Program-made: the position numbers and the translations under genes | Notes under the pieces: generated by a model | The model's input: the letters and a program-made list of their open reading frames with translations, nothing else | What the model was told of the DNA's origin: nothing | Database searches by the model: none | Part shown: in pieces, positions 9,675 to 17,631 of the stretch | Numbering within the stretch: position 1 is the stretch's first letter | Layout: the number at the start of each line of letters is the position of its first letter | NCBI RefSeq assembly: GCF_001866005.1 | Contig: NZ_MLQR01000050.1 | Span: 124,001 to 188,000 of the forward strand | Source: Anaerobacillus alkalilacustris | GTDB taxonomy: Bacteria > Bacillota > Bacilli > Bacillales > Anaerobacillaceae | Length of the DNA stretch: 64,000 nucleotides | Direction: 5' to 3'

Positions 9675-9907
9675 CAACCACCACTTACCGGTGGAATTAA
9701 GGCAACAGTATCATTTGCTTTAATTATGTCAGTTTCCTCTACATATTCTTCATTAACCGCGATCATGGCTCTATCGACTGGCAAATTAGAAAATTGACTT
9801 TTTAAATATTCCTTTACATCTTTAACTGTCATTTCTGGTTTTTCAATAACTAACTCTCTTGCTCCAACTATTTCTTCTAATTCTGCAAAAAATAATACTT
9901 TAATCAT
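9674..9907 (-). CDS. moaD: Molybdopterin synthase sulfur carrier subunit
   Basis: Small ubiquitin-fold subunit (77 aa) that carries thiocarboxylate sulfur to MoaE during conversion of precursor Z to molybdopterin. The protein ends in VSGG; the terminal Gly-Gly is the functional signature. It overlaps moaE by 8 bp and is the last gene of moeA-mobB-moaE-moaD. The activating enzyme (MoeB/ThiF-like) is not in the window. Confidence 0.92.
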   Translation of the reverse strand: MIKVLFFAELEEIVGARELVIEKPEMTVKDVKEYLKSQFSNLPVDRAMIAVNEEYVEETDIIKANDTVALIPPVSGG

Positions 9908-10373
9908 TCAAATGTTCCTCCTCTGGCTTTCCTGCTGGATACGGTGTTTTCTCTAATTGATCACCCATCCACTTTTCTCCATCTGCCCAATGCTCTTTTT
10001 TCCAAATTGGTACTATTTCTTTAATTCTTTCAATGGCGTAACGGCTAGCTTCATAAGAATCTGCCCTGTGTGGAGTTGAAACAGCGATGACAACAGCAAT
10101 ATCAGTTACATCCAGATGACCAATTCGATGAGAAATTGCCACTAAGGAATTAGGCCATCTTTCTTGAATTTCATTACCGATCTGTGCTAACTTTTTTTCT
10201 GCCATACTAGTATAAGCATCATATTTTAGGTAAACCGTTTTCTTTCCTTTTGTAAGTTCACGAACAGTTCCAATAAACGTGTTTATTGCGCCTGCATTAC
10301 GATGAACAACTTTATCGACAACTTCTTGAATTGAGATTTCCGCTTCTGTAATTAAAAATAGTTTTTCACTCAT
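9900..10373 (-). CDS. moaE: Molybdopterin synthase catalytic subunit
   Basis: Large subunit of molybdopterin synthase, 157 aa. Family features include GAINTFIGTVRE, the segment SHRIGHLDVTDIAVVIAVSTPHR, and the catalytic-lysine region VPIWKKEHWADGEKW. It overlaps mobB and moaD by 8 bp each, indicating a tightly coupled operon. Start ATG follows AAAGGGCAGGA. Confidence 0.94.
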   Translation of the reverse strand: MSEKLFLITEAEISIQEVVDKVVHRNAGAINTFIGTVRELTKGKKTVYLKYDAYTSMAEKKLAQIGNEIQERWPNSLVAISHRIGHLDVTDIAVVIAVSTPHRADSYEASRYAIERIKEIVPIWKKEHWADGEKWMGDQLEKTPYPAGKPEEEHLND

Positions 10374-10893
10374 TGTCCTGCCCTTTCACCTTCTGTAATA
10401 TGAAATTGGTATAGTGACCTTCCTCTTCTATTTGGAAATAAGAAATTCCTTGCATTTTCTTGTCAGTTTCTAAAGGAAACCAACTAATGACACAGAATAT
10501 ATTTTTTAATTTAGATAATAATGTAACATCTTTTTCTTCTTTCAATATCACTATTTTTGGATACTGAGCCATTTTAAACCCTTCAATAACAATAACATCT
10601 ATCGGAAGTTTGCAGTAAATAGAAAGCAATTCATCCACTTCCCAATGTTGCTCTTTATTAATAGTTAATTGTAAATCCCCAGCACTAACTGCACAAGAAG
10701 CAATGCTACCAGCTTGACTATGCTTCCATGAATCTTTTCCATAATCTGTAGATGTCAATTGACCACCATGTCCGTGGTGCTTCAGTGTTCCAACACGATA
10801 CCCCTCTTTTGTTAATAAACGAACGAGCTTTTCTACTAGGGTCGTTTTCCCACTGTTACTAAACCCGGCTACTTGAATGATTTGTTGGTTCAT
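10366..10893 (-). CDS. mobB: Molybdopterin-guanine dinucleotide biosynthesis adaptor
   Basis: GTP-binding P-loop protein that assists guanylation of the molybdenum cofactor. The Walker A motif is GFSNSGKTTL, followed by LKHHGHGG, typical of MobB. The frame is open further upstream, but the start at 10893 (MNQQIIQVAGF) has the site CTAAGGAG correctly spaced and leaves a 10-bp gap to moeA, so it is preferred over an overlapping longer start. Product 175 aa. Confidence 0.92.
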   Translation of the reverse strand: MNQQIIQVAGFSNSGKTTLVEKLVRLLTKEGYRVGTLKHHGHGGQLTSTDYGKDSWKHSQAGSIASCAVSAGDLQLTINKEQHWEVDELLSIYCKLPIDVIVIEGFKMAQYPKIVILKEEKDVTLLSKLKNIFCVISWFPLETDKKMQGISYFQIEEEGHYTNFILQKVKGQDNE

Positions 10894-10903
10894 TAAAATC
10901 TCC

Positions 10904-12181
10904 TTAGCTACGTTTTTCTTTAAAAATTGCCGTGCCACCTTCACCATTTAAAAGAAGGATTGTAACGGTATCACCTTTTTGAAAGCCACGGGTTCCACCA
11001 GGCAGCACTACTAACGCATCAGAATTCGCAAGCGAGGTAACTACCCCAGATTTATCAAGTCCAACTGGTTCAGCAAAGACCTTCCCAGATTCGATCGTCA
11101 TTTTACTACGAATAAATCGTACAAATGGATTCGCTTTTGGAAAATCAGATTTTAGTTCTCCATGAACCATTTGTAGGTGTGGTTTCTTTGACCCTAAGAA
11201 AATTTGAACCCACGGTCGCACAAACAATTCAAATCCAACAAAGCATGCAGAAGGATTACCAGACAAACCAAACAGAAGTTTCCCATTATATTCAGCAACC
11301 GTGGTAACACTTCCCGGTCTCATTCCAACCTTATTAAATAACACATTTGCCCCTAATTTTTCGTATATAGCTGGTAAATAATCAAAATCACCAACAGAGA
11401 CACCACCAGTAGTAATTAACACGTCAACTTCTTCAAGTGCATTCTTTACCGCTTCAAAACAACGATCAAAATCATCAACTAATTTACCAAAATACTTTGG
11501 TATTGCCCCAGCCTTACTAATTTGTGAGCTAATCATGTATGAATTACTATTACGTATTTTACCCGGCTTAAGTTCTTCGTGAACATCCAATAATTCTGTT
11601 CCTGTTGCGTACACACCGATCGTTGGTTTTTTTGCTACTGGAACTTTACTATACCCGAATGTAGCCAAGAGGGCTTTTACCCCTGGCTCAACCTGTCGAC
11701 CAGCTTCTACTAAAACATCACCAGATCTCGTTTCTTCTCCTTGAAAAGATATATTATCTCCAGGATTGAATTTTCTACTTATTGAAACAAATGTTTTACC
11801 GTTTCTCTCAATTTCTTTTGTTAATTCAAACATAACAATTGCATCAGTACCTTCTGGCATTTTTGCTCCTGTCATTATTCTAATTGCTTGGCCTTTTTGA
11901 GGGATGCTGTTTGATAACCCACCAGCACCAACAGTTTCGATTACTTCCAATTCAATTGGATTAGCACTTGAAGCTGAAACTGTATCTTCAGCACGAACAG
12001 CAAATCCATCTAATGGTGAACGATCAAAAGGAGGGATATCATGATCAGCTTTTATAGATGCTTTTAATATGCGATTATCACTCTCTTCAATTGGTATGTA
12101 TTCTATTTCGCCTTCTTTCGCAAACTCCAAAACAGCTTCAATAGCTTCATGTATCTTAATCGGTTTTCTGTCTGTTAACAT
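10904..12181 (-). CDS. moeA: Molybdopterin molybdenumtransferase
   Basis: Inserts molybdate into adenylylated molybdopterin. 425 aa with the ordered MoeA domains: an N-terminal segment with PPFDRSPLDGFAVRA, IRIMTGAKMPEGTDAIV, the molybdopterin-binding MoCF domain around TTGGVSVGDFDYLP, and LFGLSGNPSACFVGFELFVRP. First gene of the cluster; AGGTGTGACC precedes the ATG. A user such as a formate dehydrogenase or nitrate reductase lies elsewhere in the genome. Confidence 0.95.
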   Translation of the reverse strand: MLTDRKPIKIHEAIEAVLEFAKEGEIEYIPIEESDNRILKASIKADHDIPPFDRSPLDGFAVRAEDTVSASSANPIELEVIETVGAGGLSNSIPQKGQAIRIMTGAKMPEGTDAIVMFELTKEIERNGKTFVSISRKFNPGDNISFQGEETRSGDVLVEAGRQVEPGVKALLATFGYSKVPVAKKPTIGVYATGTELLDVHEELKPGKIRNSNSYMISSQISKAGAIPKYFGKLVDDFDRCFEAVKNALEEVDVLITTGGVSVGDFDYLPAIYEKLGANVLFNKVGMRPGSVTTVAEYNGKLLFGLSGNPSACFVGFELFVRPWVQIFLGSKKPHLQMVHGELKSDFPKANPFVRFIRSKMTIESGKVFAEPVGLDKSGVVTSLANSDALVVLPGGTRGFQKGDTVTILLLNGEGGTAIFKEKRS

Positions 12182-12351
12182 TTTAGGTCACACCTTTCAC
12201 AGTTCTCTTTATATTTTATCAGATAATTCTTAGACAAATCTATGAACTTTTTCACATTGGCTGATTATCTTTCAGTCTAATTAGACAATTATTTTTGAAG
12301 AAGGTAATATATAGAAATATAATGCGATAATATTTTATTTTAGGAGGACAT

Positions 12352-13158
12352 ATGAAACAGCATTTGATTGCTATTGATTTAGACGGTACGTTATTAACAG
12401 ATAAAAAAACCATATCTAACCGAAATAAACACGCAATACAAAAAGCTCGTGAAGCTGGTCACATCGTTTGTATAGCAACGGGTAGACCTTATCGTGCTAG
12501 TAATATGTATTATGAGGAATTAGACTTAAATACTCCTATTGTGAATTTTAATGGAGCATTTGTTCATCATCCATTACAAAAAGATTTTGGTTTTTATCAT
12601 AGCCCTCTTGAACTCAATACAGCTAAAATGATCATTGAAACTTGTGAAGCATTCCAGGTTAAAAATATTATGGTTGAAATTATCGATGAATTTTATTTAA
12701 GGTATTACGATCAAGTTTTAATTGAAACATTTACAATGGGTGAATCTCCTATAAAATTTGGGAATTTACACCATATCTTAACTGATCATCCTACTTCAAT
12801 ATTGATACATCCACAAGACGACCATGTAAAAGAATTAAAAAATTTATTACGTGATGCTCATGCGGAAGTCATCGATCAACGTGTTTGGGGAGCTCCATGG
12901 AATGTAATAGAAATCGTTAAAGCCGGATTAAATAAAGCGGTTGGTTTACAAAAAATTGCGAACTATTATTCTATCCCTAAAGAACGAATTATTGCCTTTG
13001 GGGACGAAGACAACGATTTAGAAATGATTGATTACGCTGGGGTAGGTGTAGCAATGGAAAATGCTATTCCTGAATTAAAAACTCTTGCTAATGCAACAAC
13101 ATTAACAAATGAAGAAGATGGAATCGCTGAATTTTTAGAGGGATATTTGAGTATTTAA
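12352..13158 (+). CDS. Cof-type HAD-IIB phosphatase (YitU-like)
   Basis: HAD hydrolase of the Cof/IIB group, 268 aa, probably acting on a small phosphorylated metabolite such as a sugar or flavin phosphate. Motif I is IAIDLDGTLL (nucleophile and acid aspartates), motif II IATGRP, motif III the lysine in GLNKAVGL, motif IV AFGDEDNDLEM. AGGAGG immediately precedes the start. Transcribed away from moeA. B. subtilis has a similar gene (yitU) near yitT and ipi, whose relatives lie at 24 kb here. Substrate unknown. Confidence 0.88.
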   Translation: MKQHLIAIDLDGTLLTDKKTISNRNKHAIQKAREAGHIVCIATGRPYRASNMYYEELDLNTPIVNFNGAFVHHPLQKDFGFYHSPLELNTAKMIIETCEAFQVKNIMVEIIDEFYLRYYDQVLIETFTMGESPIKFGNLHHILTDHPTSILIHPQDDHVKELKNLLRDAHAEVIDQRVWGAPWNVIEIVKAGLNKAVGLQKIANYYSIPKERIIAFGDEDNDLEMIDYAGVGVAMENAIPELKTLANATTLTNEEDGIAEFLEGYLSI

Positions 13159-13186
13159 GAAGGTAGTCGTTAAATATTCAGAATTT

Positions 13187-13219
13187 AAACGCTTGGAAAA
13201 TATCCCCAAGCGTTTTTTT
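13187..13219 (+). terminator. Terminator after the HAD phosphatase gene
   Basis: AAACGCTTGG and CCAAGCGTTT arms form a 10-bp stem with a short loop and a run of seven T. Confidence 0.9.
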
Positions 13220-13290
13220 ATGTACTATATTTCATTTCTTCTCCTTTGAGTTGCATTCTTACGCTTTTGTGACTGTTTTTGGTCCTATCA

Positions 13291-13370
13291 GGCCACTATG
13301 GTTACCATAGAGGAAATGTACTCCTCTTTCGGACACCAATCTTACTCCTTGGTCTACTATGGTTCGAAGT
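13291..13370 (+). other. Structured intergenic segment with competing stems
   Basis: CTATGGT (13296-13302) pairs with ACCATAG (13304-13310). The same CCATAG can instead pair with a second CTATGG (13357-13362). The second arrangement encloses two small hairpins, AGGA/TCCT and ACCAA/TTGGT. The segment lies upstream of the small gene at 13507. No T run follows, so it is not a plain terminator. No known riboswitch was recognised. Confidence 0.35.
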
Positions 13371-13506
13371 TGCTTATTTATAGGTAAATTAGTGATAGCG
13401 CATACATGCAATTCCCCCATAAAAAATTCATAATTCTACCTGTGTAGTTTTGATGAAAATAGAAAAAAATAAGTTTGCACCTTTTTATATTAAGGAGAGA
13501 TCAAAA

Positions 13507-13638
13507 ATGAGTAAAAAATCTAAATCAAAACGCTTTGTGCAACAAGGTAAGGACTATGTTCAACCAGCAAATGAGCGCGAACGTAATGTTAAAACAATGG
13601 ATGAAGTTGAAAATAACACAAACAAAGGGGAATGCTAA
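13507..13638 (+). CDS. Small basic hydrophilic protein, unknown
   Basis: 43 residues starting MSKKSKSKRFVQQGKDY and ending in Cys. An in-frame ATG exists upstream at 13450, but TAAGGAGAG is placed before 13507. The protein is very polar with no membrane segment; small polar proteins of this kind in Bacillaceae are often sporulation-related, which is only an inference. Its TAA stop shares one base with the ATG of the next gene, so the two are translationally coupled. Confidence 0.6.
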   Translation: MSKKSKSKRFVQQGKDYVQPANERERNVKTMDEVENNTNKGEC

Positions 13639-13868
13639 TGGGGAACCAACTTTTTCAACAAGCTAGAACAGCTGTAGAGCATGCACAAAAAATGGTTCAA
13701 ACAGCCTCTACTCCTGAACAAATTGCAATGGCAACAAAAGAAATTTCGAAGGCAAAAAATAACCTTTCTTCAGCGTTTGCCCAATCGACAATTGCTGAAA
13801 AACGCCAACTCGCTGAACTCCAGGATCAAATAGATAACCTTGAGCATAACTTACCAGAGTACCAATAA
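13638..13868 (+). CDS. Small DUF3813-like protein
   Basis: 76 residues, almost wholly helical, beginning MGNQLFQQARTAVEHAQ and rich in Gln, Ala and Lys. It resembles the short Bacillus DUF3813 proteins, recalled from memory and not searched. The start at 13638 is chosen over 13632 because GGGGA is correctly spaced and the ATG overlaps the previous stop (TAATG). Function unknown. Confidence 0.65.
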   Translation: MGNQLFQQARTAVEHAQKMVQTASTPEQIAMATKEISKAKNNLSSAFAQSTIAEKRQLAELQDQIDNLEHNLPEYQ

Positions 13869-14060
13869 TCTCTACTATAGGGATAATGGGTGCATGATCA
13901 CAACTTAACCAACTAATACGTGGAAACCTCCACCCTGCGATTTAGGTTATTAAATCAGATTAGATTATTTTGCTGAAAGTTTTTCCTTGAACTGACCTGA
14001 AAAATTCTGCCATCTGTAAGATGCGTTCTGTTCCTAAAAATTTCAACATTATAGTCATTT

Positions 14061-14104
14061 AAAAAGACAGCTAGAAGCATATATATTCTAGCTGTCTTTT
14101 TTTA
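14061..14104. terminator. Bidirectional terminator
   Basis: AAAAAGACAGCTAGAA and TTCTAGCTGTCTTTTTTT form a stem of 11 GC-containing pairs, extended by A/T runs. It ends the pair of small genes. The rest of 13869-14242 shows nothing recognisable. Confidence 0.9.
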
Positions 14105-14242
14105 TTTGATCTCGAGGGGACAAACATAAAAATAAATATATTTCCTCTTATTAAAATACACAATTTTTACTTCTTTTCACGCCGTCCCCTTCATACGATA
14201 ATAAAAAACAGCTTTTGAATTTCAAAAGTTAGGAGTGGTCAG

Positions 14243-14842
14243 ATGGTTCCACATTTTTTCGAAGCTGAATTCCATGATCTTCATGTAGAATTATCCAAAC
14301 AATCGCTCCAGCAATTCATTAATAAGATGATGGAATACAAATGTTCCCTTTATTGGCGGTACAACGATGATATTATTTACTTAATTATAGATACAAATCA
14401 TTCAATACACGAAATCCCTTTTGAGAAAAACGGCACAAAACTTACTATCACTGTTGACTGTTTGAAGGTGAGCGAAGAATTAGTAGCAAAAGCTCTAGAA
14501 TTGATTATGAAAGAGTATCGAGGTAGTGGTTTCATCAAAACGTACACCGAGGGTCCACATTATATTACATTTTTCAAGGATGGTGTTATCCAGTCCATTA
14601 CAGAAATTCATGGAGGTGAAAAGATCGTTATGAACCAATATGGAGCAATTATTGAATATCGAGATTTTGATCATGATCTCGATCCAGAAACGATTATTAA
14701 TATCCTTAACCTGGAAATTGACTACACATTAATGGAACTTCACGAATCTCTTCAAGCTCTAGATAATTGTGCAATTAAAGAACAAAAACGAAAGCTAAAA
14801 CTATTATCTAAACGTAAAAAAGAAATTGAACAATTACTTTAA
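14243..14842 (+). CDS. Hypothetical cytoplasmic protein, 199 aa
   Basis: Not firmly recognised. Soluble, mixed alpha/beta, without signal peptide or membrane segment. The last ~45 residues are a charged helix (QEKRKLKLL-like, ending KRKKEIEQLL). It carries a central EYRGSGFIKTYTEGPHY region and resembles in length and layout an uncharacterised Bacillus family sometimes mislabelled as an NRPS module; that link is weak. AGGAGTGG precedes the ATG. Monocistronic, with a terminator at 14864. Confidence 0.7.
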   Translation: MVPHFFEAEFHDLHVELSKQSLQQFINKMMEYKCSLYWRYNDDIIYLIIDTNHSIHEIPFEKNGTKLTITVDCLKVSEELVAKALELIMKEYRGSGFIKTYTEGPHYITFFKDGVIQSITEIHGGEKIVMNQYGAIIEYRDFDHDLDPETIINILNLEIDYTLMELHESLQALDNCAIKEQKRKLKLLSKRKKEIEQLL

Positions 14843-14863
14843 TGACTTATAAAAAAGCTAAAT

Positions 14864-14898
14864 CCCGAACTTGTTTTAAACAATTCGGGTGTTTTTTT
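14864..14898 (+). terminator. Terminator after the 199-aa protein gene
   Basis: CCCGAACTTGTT pairs with AACAATTCGGG (one unpaired base), followed by GTTTTTTT. Confidence 0.85.
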
Positions 14899-14974
14899 GC
14901 GAAAAATCCCCGTTTATTACTACGAGCAATAGTCTCCTTATTACTACCACAAAGCAAATAATTACTCTGATAAC

Positions 14975-15140
14975 AAGAAAAGCGCAAGGCGCCCGCCTAT
15001 CGGCGACAAACACTGGAAGACCTGCTCGTAGCGGTCGGGTTTTTGACCGAAAGAGAAGGTCTGAAGTGATCGAGTCGATGGCGCCTGGAGCTAGACAGTT
15101 TCCAAGTTAGAAATTTATAAATTCTGATACTGCAAGATAA
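14975..15140 (+). repeat. Dispersed repeat family A, divergent copy 2
   Basis: Begins AAGAAAAGCGCAAGGCGCC and ends GGAGCTAGACAGTTTCCAAG followed by TTAGAAATTTATAAATTC. Head and tail match copies 3 and 4, but the interior (GGTCGGGTTTTTGACCGAAAG) is different. It has no gene content. Confidence 0.75.
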
Positions 15141-15406
15141 GCGGAAGCGCCTTGGTCACGAGCGAAAGGCACTGGAAGGCCTTTGACAGAAGCCGCTCTT
15201 TGGCTTCTTTCGTTTACGTGCTTCTGCGTCTTCTAGCATAGCTTCGTAGCAAGCTTCCTCGAAGCAAAGCTACATGAAGCTAATCGACGAAGGATCTCAA
15301 GCAGTAATTGAAGTCCGTTGCTTGACTGAAGTGACCGAGCTCGTAGGCTGCTTGCGCTAGACAGTTTTCGAGTTAGAAACTTATAAATTCTGATACTGCA
15401 AGAAAA
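15141..15406 (+). repeat. Dispersed repeat family A, full-length copy 3
   Basis: Head GCGGAAGCGCCTTGGTCACG, middle CACTGGAAGGCCTTTGAC and GAAGCCGCTCTTTGGCTTC, tail GACCGAGCTCGTAGGCTG then GCTTGCGCTAGACAG. Copy 4 repeats it with a period of 266 bp. It contains several internal self-complementary segments around AGCTTC/GAAGCT. Confidence 0.85.
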
Positions 15407-15655
15407 GCGGAAGCGCCTTGGTCACGAGCGAAAGGCACTGGAAGGCCTTTGACAGAAGCCGCTCTTTGGCTTCCTACGTGCTTTTAGCGTCTTCTAGCAT
15501 AGCTTTGAAGTAGGCTTCCTCGAAGCAAAGTAGCATGGAGCATATTCAAGAAGAAATCCAAGGAGACATTGAAGTCAGTAACTTGACTGAAGTGACCGAG
15601 CTCGTAGGCTGCTTGCGCTAGACAGTTTCCAAGTTAGAAATTTTATACTTCTTAA
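15407..15655 (+). repeat. Dispersed repeat family A, full-length copy 4
   Basis: Direct, nearly identical repeat of 15141-15406 with scattered substitutions and a small deletion near 15475 (a TTTCGT duplication of copy 3 is missing). Copies 3 and 4 share the joining sequence AAATTCTGATACTGCAAGA on their left sides, suggesting tandem duplication. Confidence 0.85.
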
Positions 15656-15669
15656 CTTGTAAAAAAAAA

Positions 15670-15700
15670 GAGATTTATTCAAAGGGCTCGAATAAATCTC
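15670..15700 (-). terminator. Hairpin with minus-strand T run
   Basis: GAGATTTATTC pairs with GAATAAATCTC (11 bp). On the minus strand it is followed by a run of ten T. No minus-strand gene ends nearby, so it may terminate transcripts leaving the repeat block. Confidence 0.55.
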
Positions 15701-15882
15701 AAGATAGAAATTGAAAAACCTCTTTTATTATACTATAGAACGTAACAAATTTAAGCTAGGTATTATTACCAGTTATTTTCGCTACTTAGCACCCCTAATT
15801 TCTTCCACATAACCTGTATGAAATTCATATTTTAAGTAAATAACATGTAGAGACACTATCCAAATTTAGGGAGGGCCTTCAA

Positions 15883-16254
15883 TTGGTAATTGAATTGAAT
15901 TGGATGTTATTTGTTATGATCATTTTAGCTAGCTATCGGTTTACTCATTTAATCGTTTTTGATAAGGTTACTGAATTTATACGTAAACCCTTTTTAAAGG
16001 AAAAAACAATCAATGAGGAGGGACACAAAAAAACAAAAAAGGTACCTGATTCAATGTTAGGTTACTTATTAAATTGTTATTGGTGTACAGGTATTTGGAG
16101 TGCGATCATCTTTGGATTAGGTTATTTACTTTATCCTTCTATATTTGTCCCTGCCATATTTATTTTCGCAATCGCTGGTGGTCAAACGATACTAGAAACG
16201 TTTGTAGGAGTTGGCACTAAAGCCATTCAAGCCTTAAACAAACACACCCACTAA
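15883..16254 (+). CDS. DUF1360 membrane protein
   Basis: 123 aa. An N-terminal hydrophobic segment (residues ~7-25), a charged loop with TKKVPDSM, then a Cys pair in LLNCYWCTGIW leading into two closely packed membrane segments, the pattern of DUF1360 proteins of Bacillus. The TTG start is chosen because AGGGAGGG lies 7 bp upstream; the next Met would lose conserved N-terminal residues. Function unknown. It overlaps the converging gene at 16251 by four bases. Confidence 0.78.
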   Translation: MVIELNWMLFVMIILASYRFTHLIVFDKVTEFIRKPFLKEKTINEEGHKKTKKVPDSMLGYLLNCYWCTGIWSAIIFGLGYLLYPSIFVPAIFIFAIAGGQTILETFVGVGTKAIQALNKHTH

Positions 16255-16454
16255 GTTTGATCGATACGCTTTATTTCATCCATCAACTGACGTGAACGTT
16301 TAGCATTTCCTTCTGCGAATTCCCGTAAGCGAAGTTTTAATTCTTCGCTTTCATGAATTCGTTCAGCAGCAATTAAATAAGTTCGCATCATTTCTTCTTC
16401 TTGGTCTAAAGAAGTTTGTAGTATTTCAATTAAATTATCGTCTTTATGACTCAT
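16251..16454 (-). CDS. Small helical protein, unknown
   Basis: 67 residues, acidic and helical (LDQEEEMMRTYLIAAERIHESEELKLRLREF). The EE...RTYL pattern faintly recalls ferritin-like helices, but the protein is too short for a complete metal site. AGAGGTGAT precedes the ATG. It diverges from the hemerythrin gene and shares the 168-bp region holding the FNR box. It ends inside the stop of the DUF1360 gene. Confidence 0.6.
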   Translation of the reverse strand: MSHKDDNLIEILQTSLDQEEEMMRTYLIAAERIHESEELKLRLREFAEGNAKRSRQLMDEIKRIDQT

Positions 16455-16512
16455 ATTATCACCTCTCTTTTAAAATCCCCAAACACAAGAAAGGCATTCA
16501 TATTTTCACAAT

Positions 16513-16555
16513 TGTGACCATTGTCACCTCATAATTTATTTTTATTAGTTAAGAT
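16513..16555 (+). promoter_or_regulatory. FNR-type box and -10 before the hemerythrin gene
   Basis: TGTGA-CCATTG-TCACC (16513-16528) matches the Bacillus Fnr site TGTGA-N6-TCACA in nine of ten positions. A -10 TAAGAT lies at 16550-16555. A start near 16562 would centre the box at about -41.5, the position used by Fnr-activated promoters. An fnr gene is at 62468 in this window. Direct activation is inferred. Confidence 0.65.
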
Positions 16556-16622
16556 TAATTTTATAAGAAAAGGCGAAATACTGTACTCTAAAAACAATTA
16601 CTAAATTATAGGAGGAAAAAGA

Positions 16623-17177
16623 ATGAATTTTAACACACCTTGTTCTGGGGCATTTGGAGATCCAAAGGAAATTAATTACTCAGCCCCATTAAAGCAATTA
16701 ATTGATGAACACCCTTCACTTCTAGCGAAAATGGCAGAATTTAATCAAATGATAGAAACATACGAAGAAGATGATACAACTAATTGGACAAAATCCGTTT
16801 ATGAGTTACATGATAAAATTACTTCTTTCATTACTGAACTAGAACCTCATTCCAATCGAGAAGAGGATGTCCTTTTTGAGATGATGGTTAAATATATTGG
16901 ACGTGAAGGTGGTCCAATTGCAGTGATGGAATATGAACATTCTACAGCTAAGTTAAACTTAAAAGAATTTATGGATAAGGTTTCCGTAATAAAAGAAGAA
17001 AATAAGGAAGTATCGAAAGAGGAGGCCTTCTCTTTATTTCACCACCTTAAAATTGTATATATGACTTTAACAGATCATTTTATGAAAGAAGAAAACATCC
17101 TATTTCCTATGGCTGAACAAATGTTATCCGATGAAGAAAAACAAGAACTAATCATTCAATTTGAAAAAATAAAATAA
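16623..17177 (+). CDS. Hemerythrin-domain protein
   Basis: 184 aa four-helix protein with spaced His/Glu ligands of a non-haem di-iron site: IDEHPSLL (His ~29), ELHDKI, ELEPHSNREEDVLF (His, Glu), EYEHSTAK and TDHFMKEENILFP. Such proteins bind O2 or sense and scavenge NO or reactive species, sometimes aiding iron-sulfur cluster repair. Perfect AGGAGG upstream. The FNR-type box in its promoter suggests induction under oxygen limitation. Monocistronic, with a terminator at 17187-17265. Confidence 0.85.
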   Translation: MNFNTPCSGAFGDPKEINYSAPLKQLIDEHPSLLAKMAEFNQMIETYEEDDTTNWTKSVYELHDKITSFITELEPHSNREEDVLFEMMVKYIGREGGPIAVMEYEHSTAKLNLKEFMDKVSVIKEENKEVSKEEAFSLFHHLKIVYMTLTDHFMKEENILFPMAEQMLSDEEKQELIIQFEKIK

Positions 17178-17186
17178 ATTAACTGA

Positions 17187-17265
17187 GAATGTTGAATTAT
17201 GTTTGATTGATATTGGGGACGTAAGGCTCCATTTCATATTTTAAACTATTCAACATTCTTTTTTT
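17187..17265. terminator. Long-loop terminator between convergent genes
   Basis: GAATGTTGAAT (17187-17197) pairs with ATTCAACATTC (17248-17258), 11 bp with a 50-nt loop, followed by seven T on the plus strand. Confidence 0.6.
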
Positions 17266-17524
17266 AATGTAATATGTTCGTTCCTTGATCATCATCATTT
17301 CCAATGTGACCAATACCTTCTTCTGACATTTTCAATCTGAGCTTTTCATATAAGTACAAAGCAACCATTTCAAACTTCTCTTCTTCATTTAACTCTAAAA
17401 AAACCTTTTCCAAATCACTCGTTTTCATGCCATCCAATATCCCATAAATGATGACAAAAATGTCTTCTTCGTCACCTGTTAAATGATTCCTATACATTTC
17501 AAACACATCATCAATAATTTTCAA
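17264..17524 (-). CDS. DUF6154-like small protein
   Basis: 86 aa, acidic, helical, with YRNHLTGDEEDIFVIIYG and a C-terminal ...GIGHIGNDDDQ tail. It resembles short Bacillus DUF6154 proteins (recalled, not searched). The frame extends upstream to 17566, but AAAGAGGTG is correctly spaced only before the TTG at 17524 (LKIIDDVFEMY). Function unknown. Confidence 0.65.
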   Translation of the reverse strand: MKIIDDVFEMYRNHLTGDEEDIFVIIYGILDGMKTSDLEKVFLELNEEEKFEMVALYLYEKLRLKMSEEGIGHIGNDDDQGTNILH

Positions 17525-17631
17525 TGTAAACACCTCTTTTGTATTAGGAAGTTTTCGTAAATGCAACTCAGCTATTATTTAATTTTATTTACATAGTTTG
17601 TAATGGAGGGGTAAAATATGAGTTAACTATC

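Noticed and set aside
15141-15655. Group II intron or IS element in the repeat block
   Set aside because: No reverse transcriptase or transposase frame, no typical IS ends and no target duplication could be seen.
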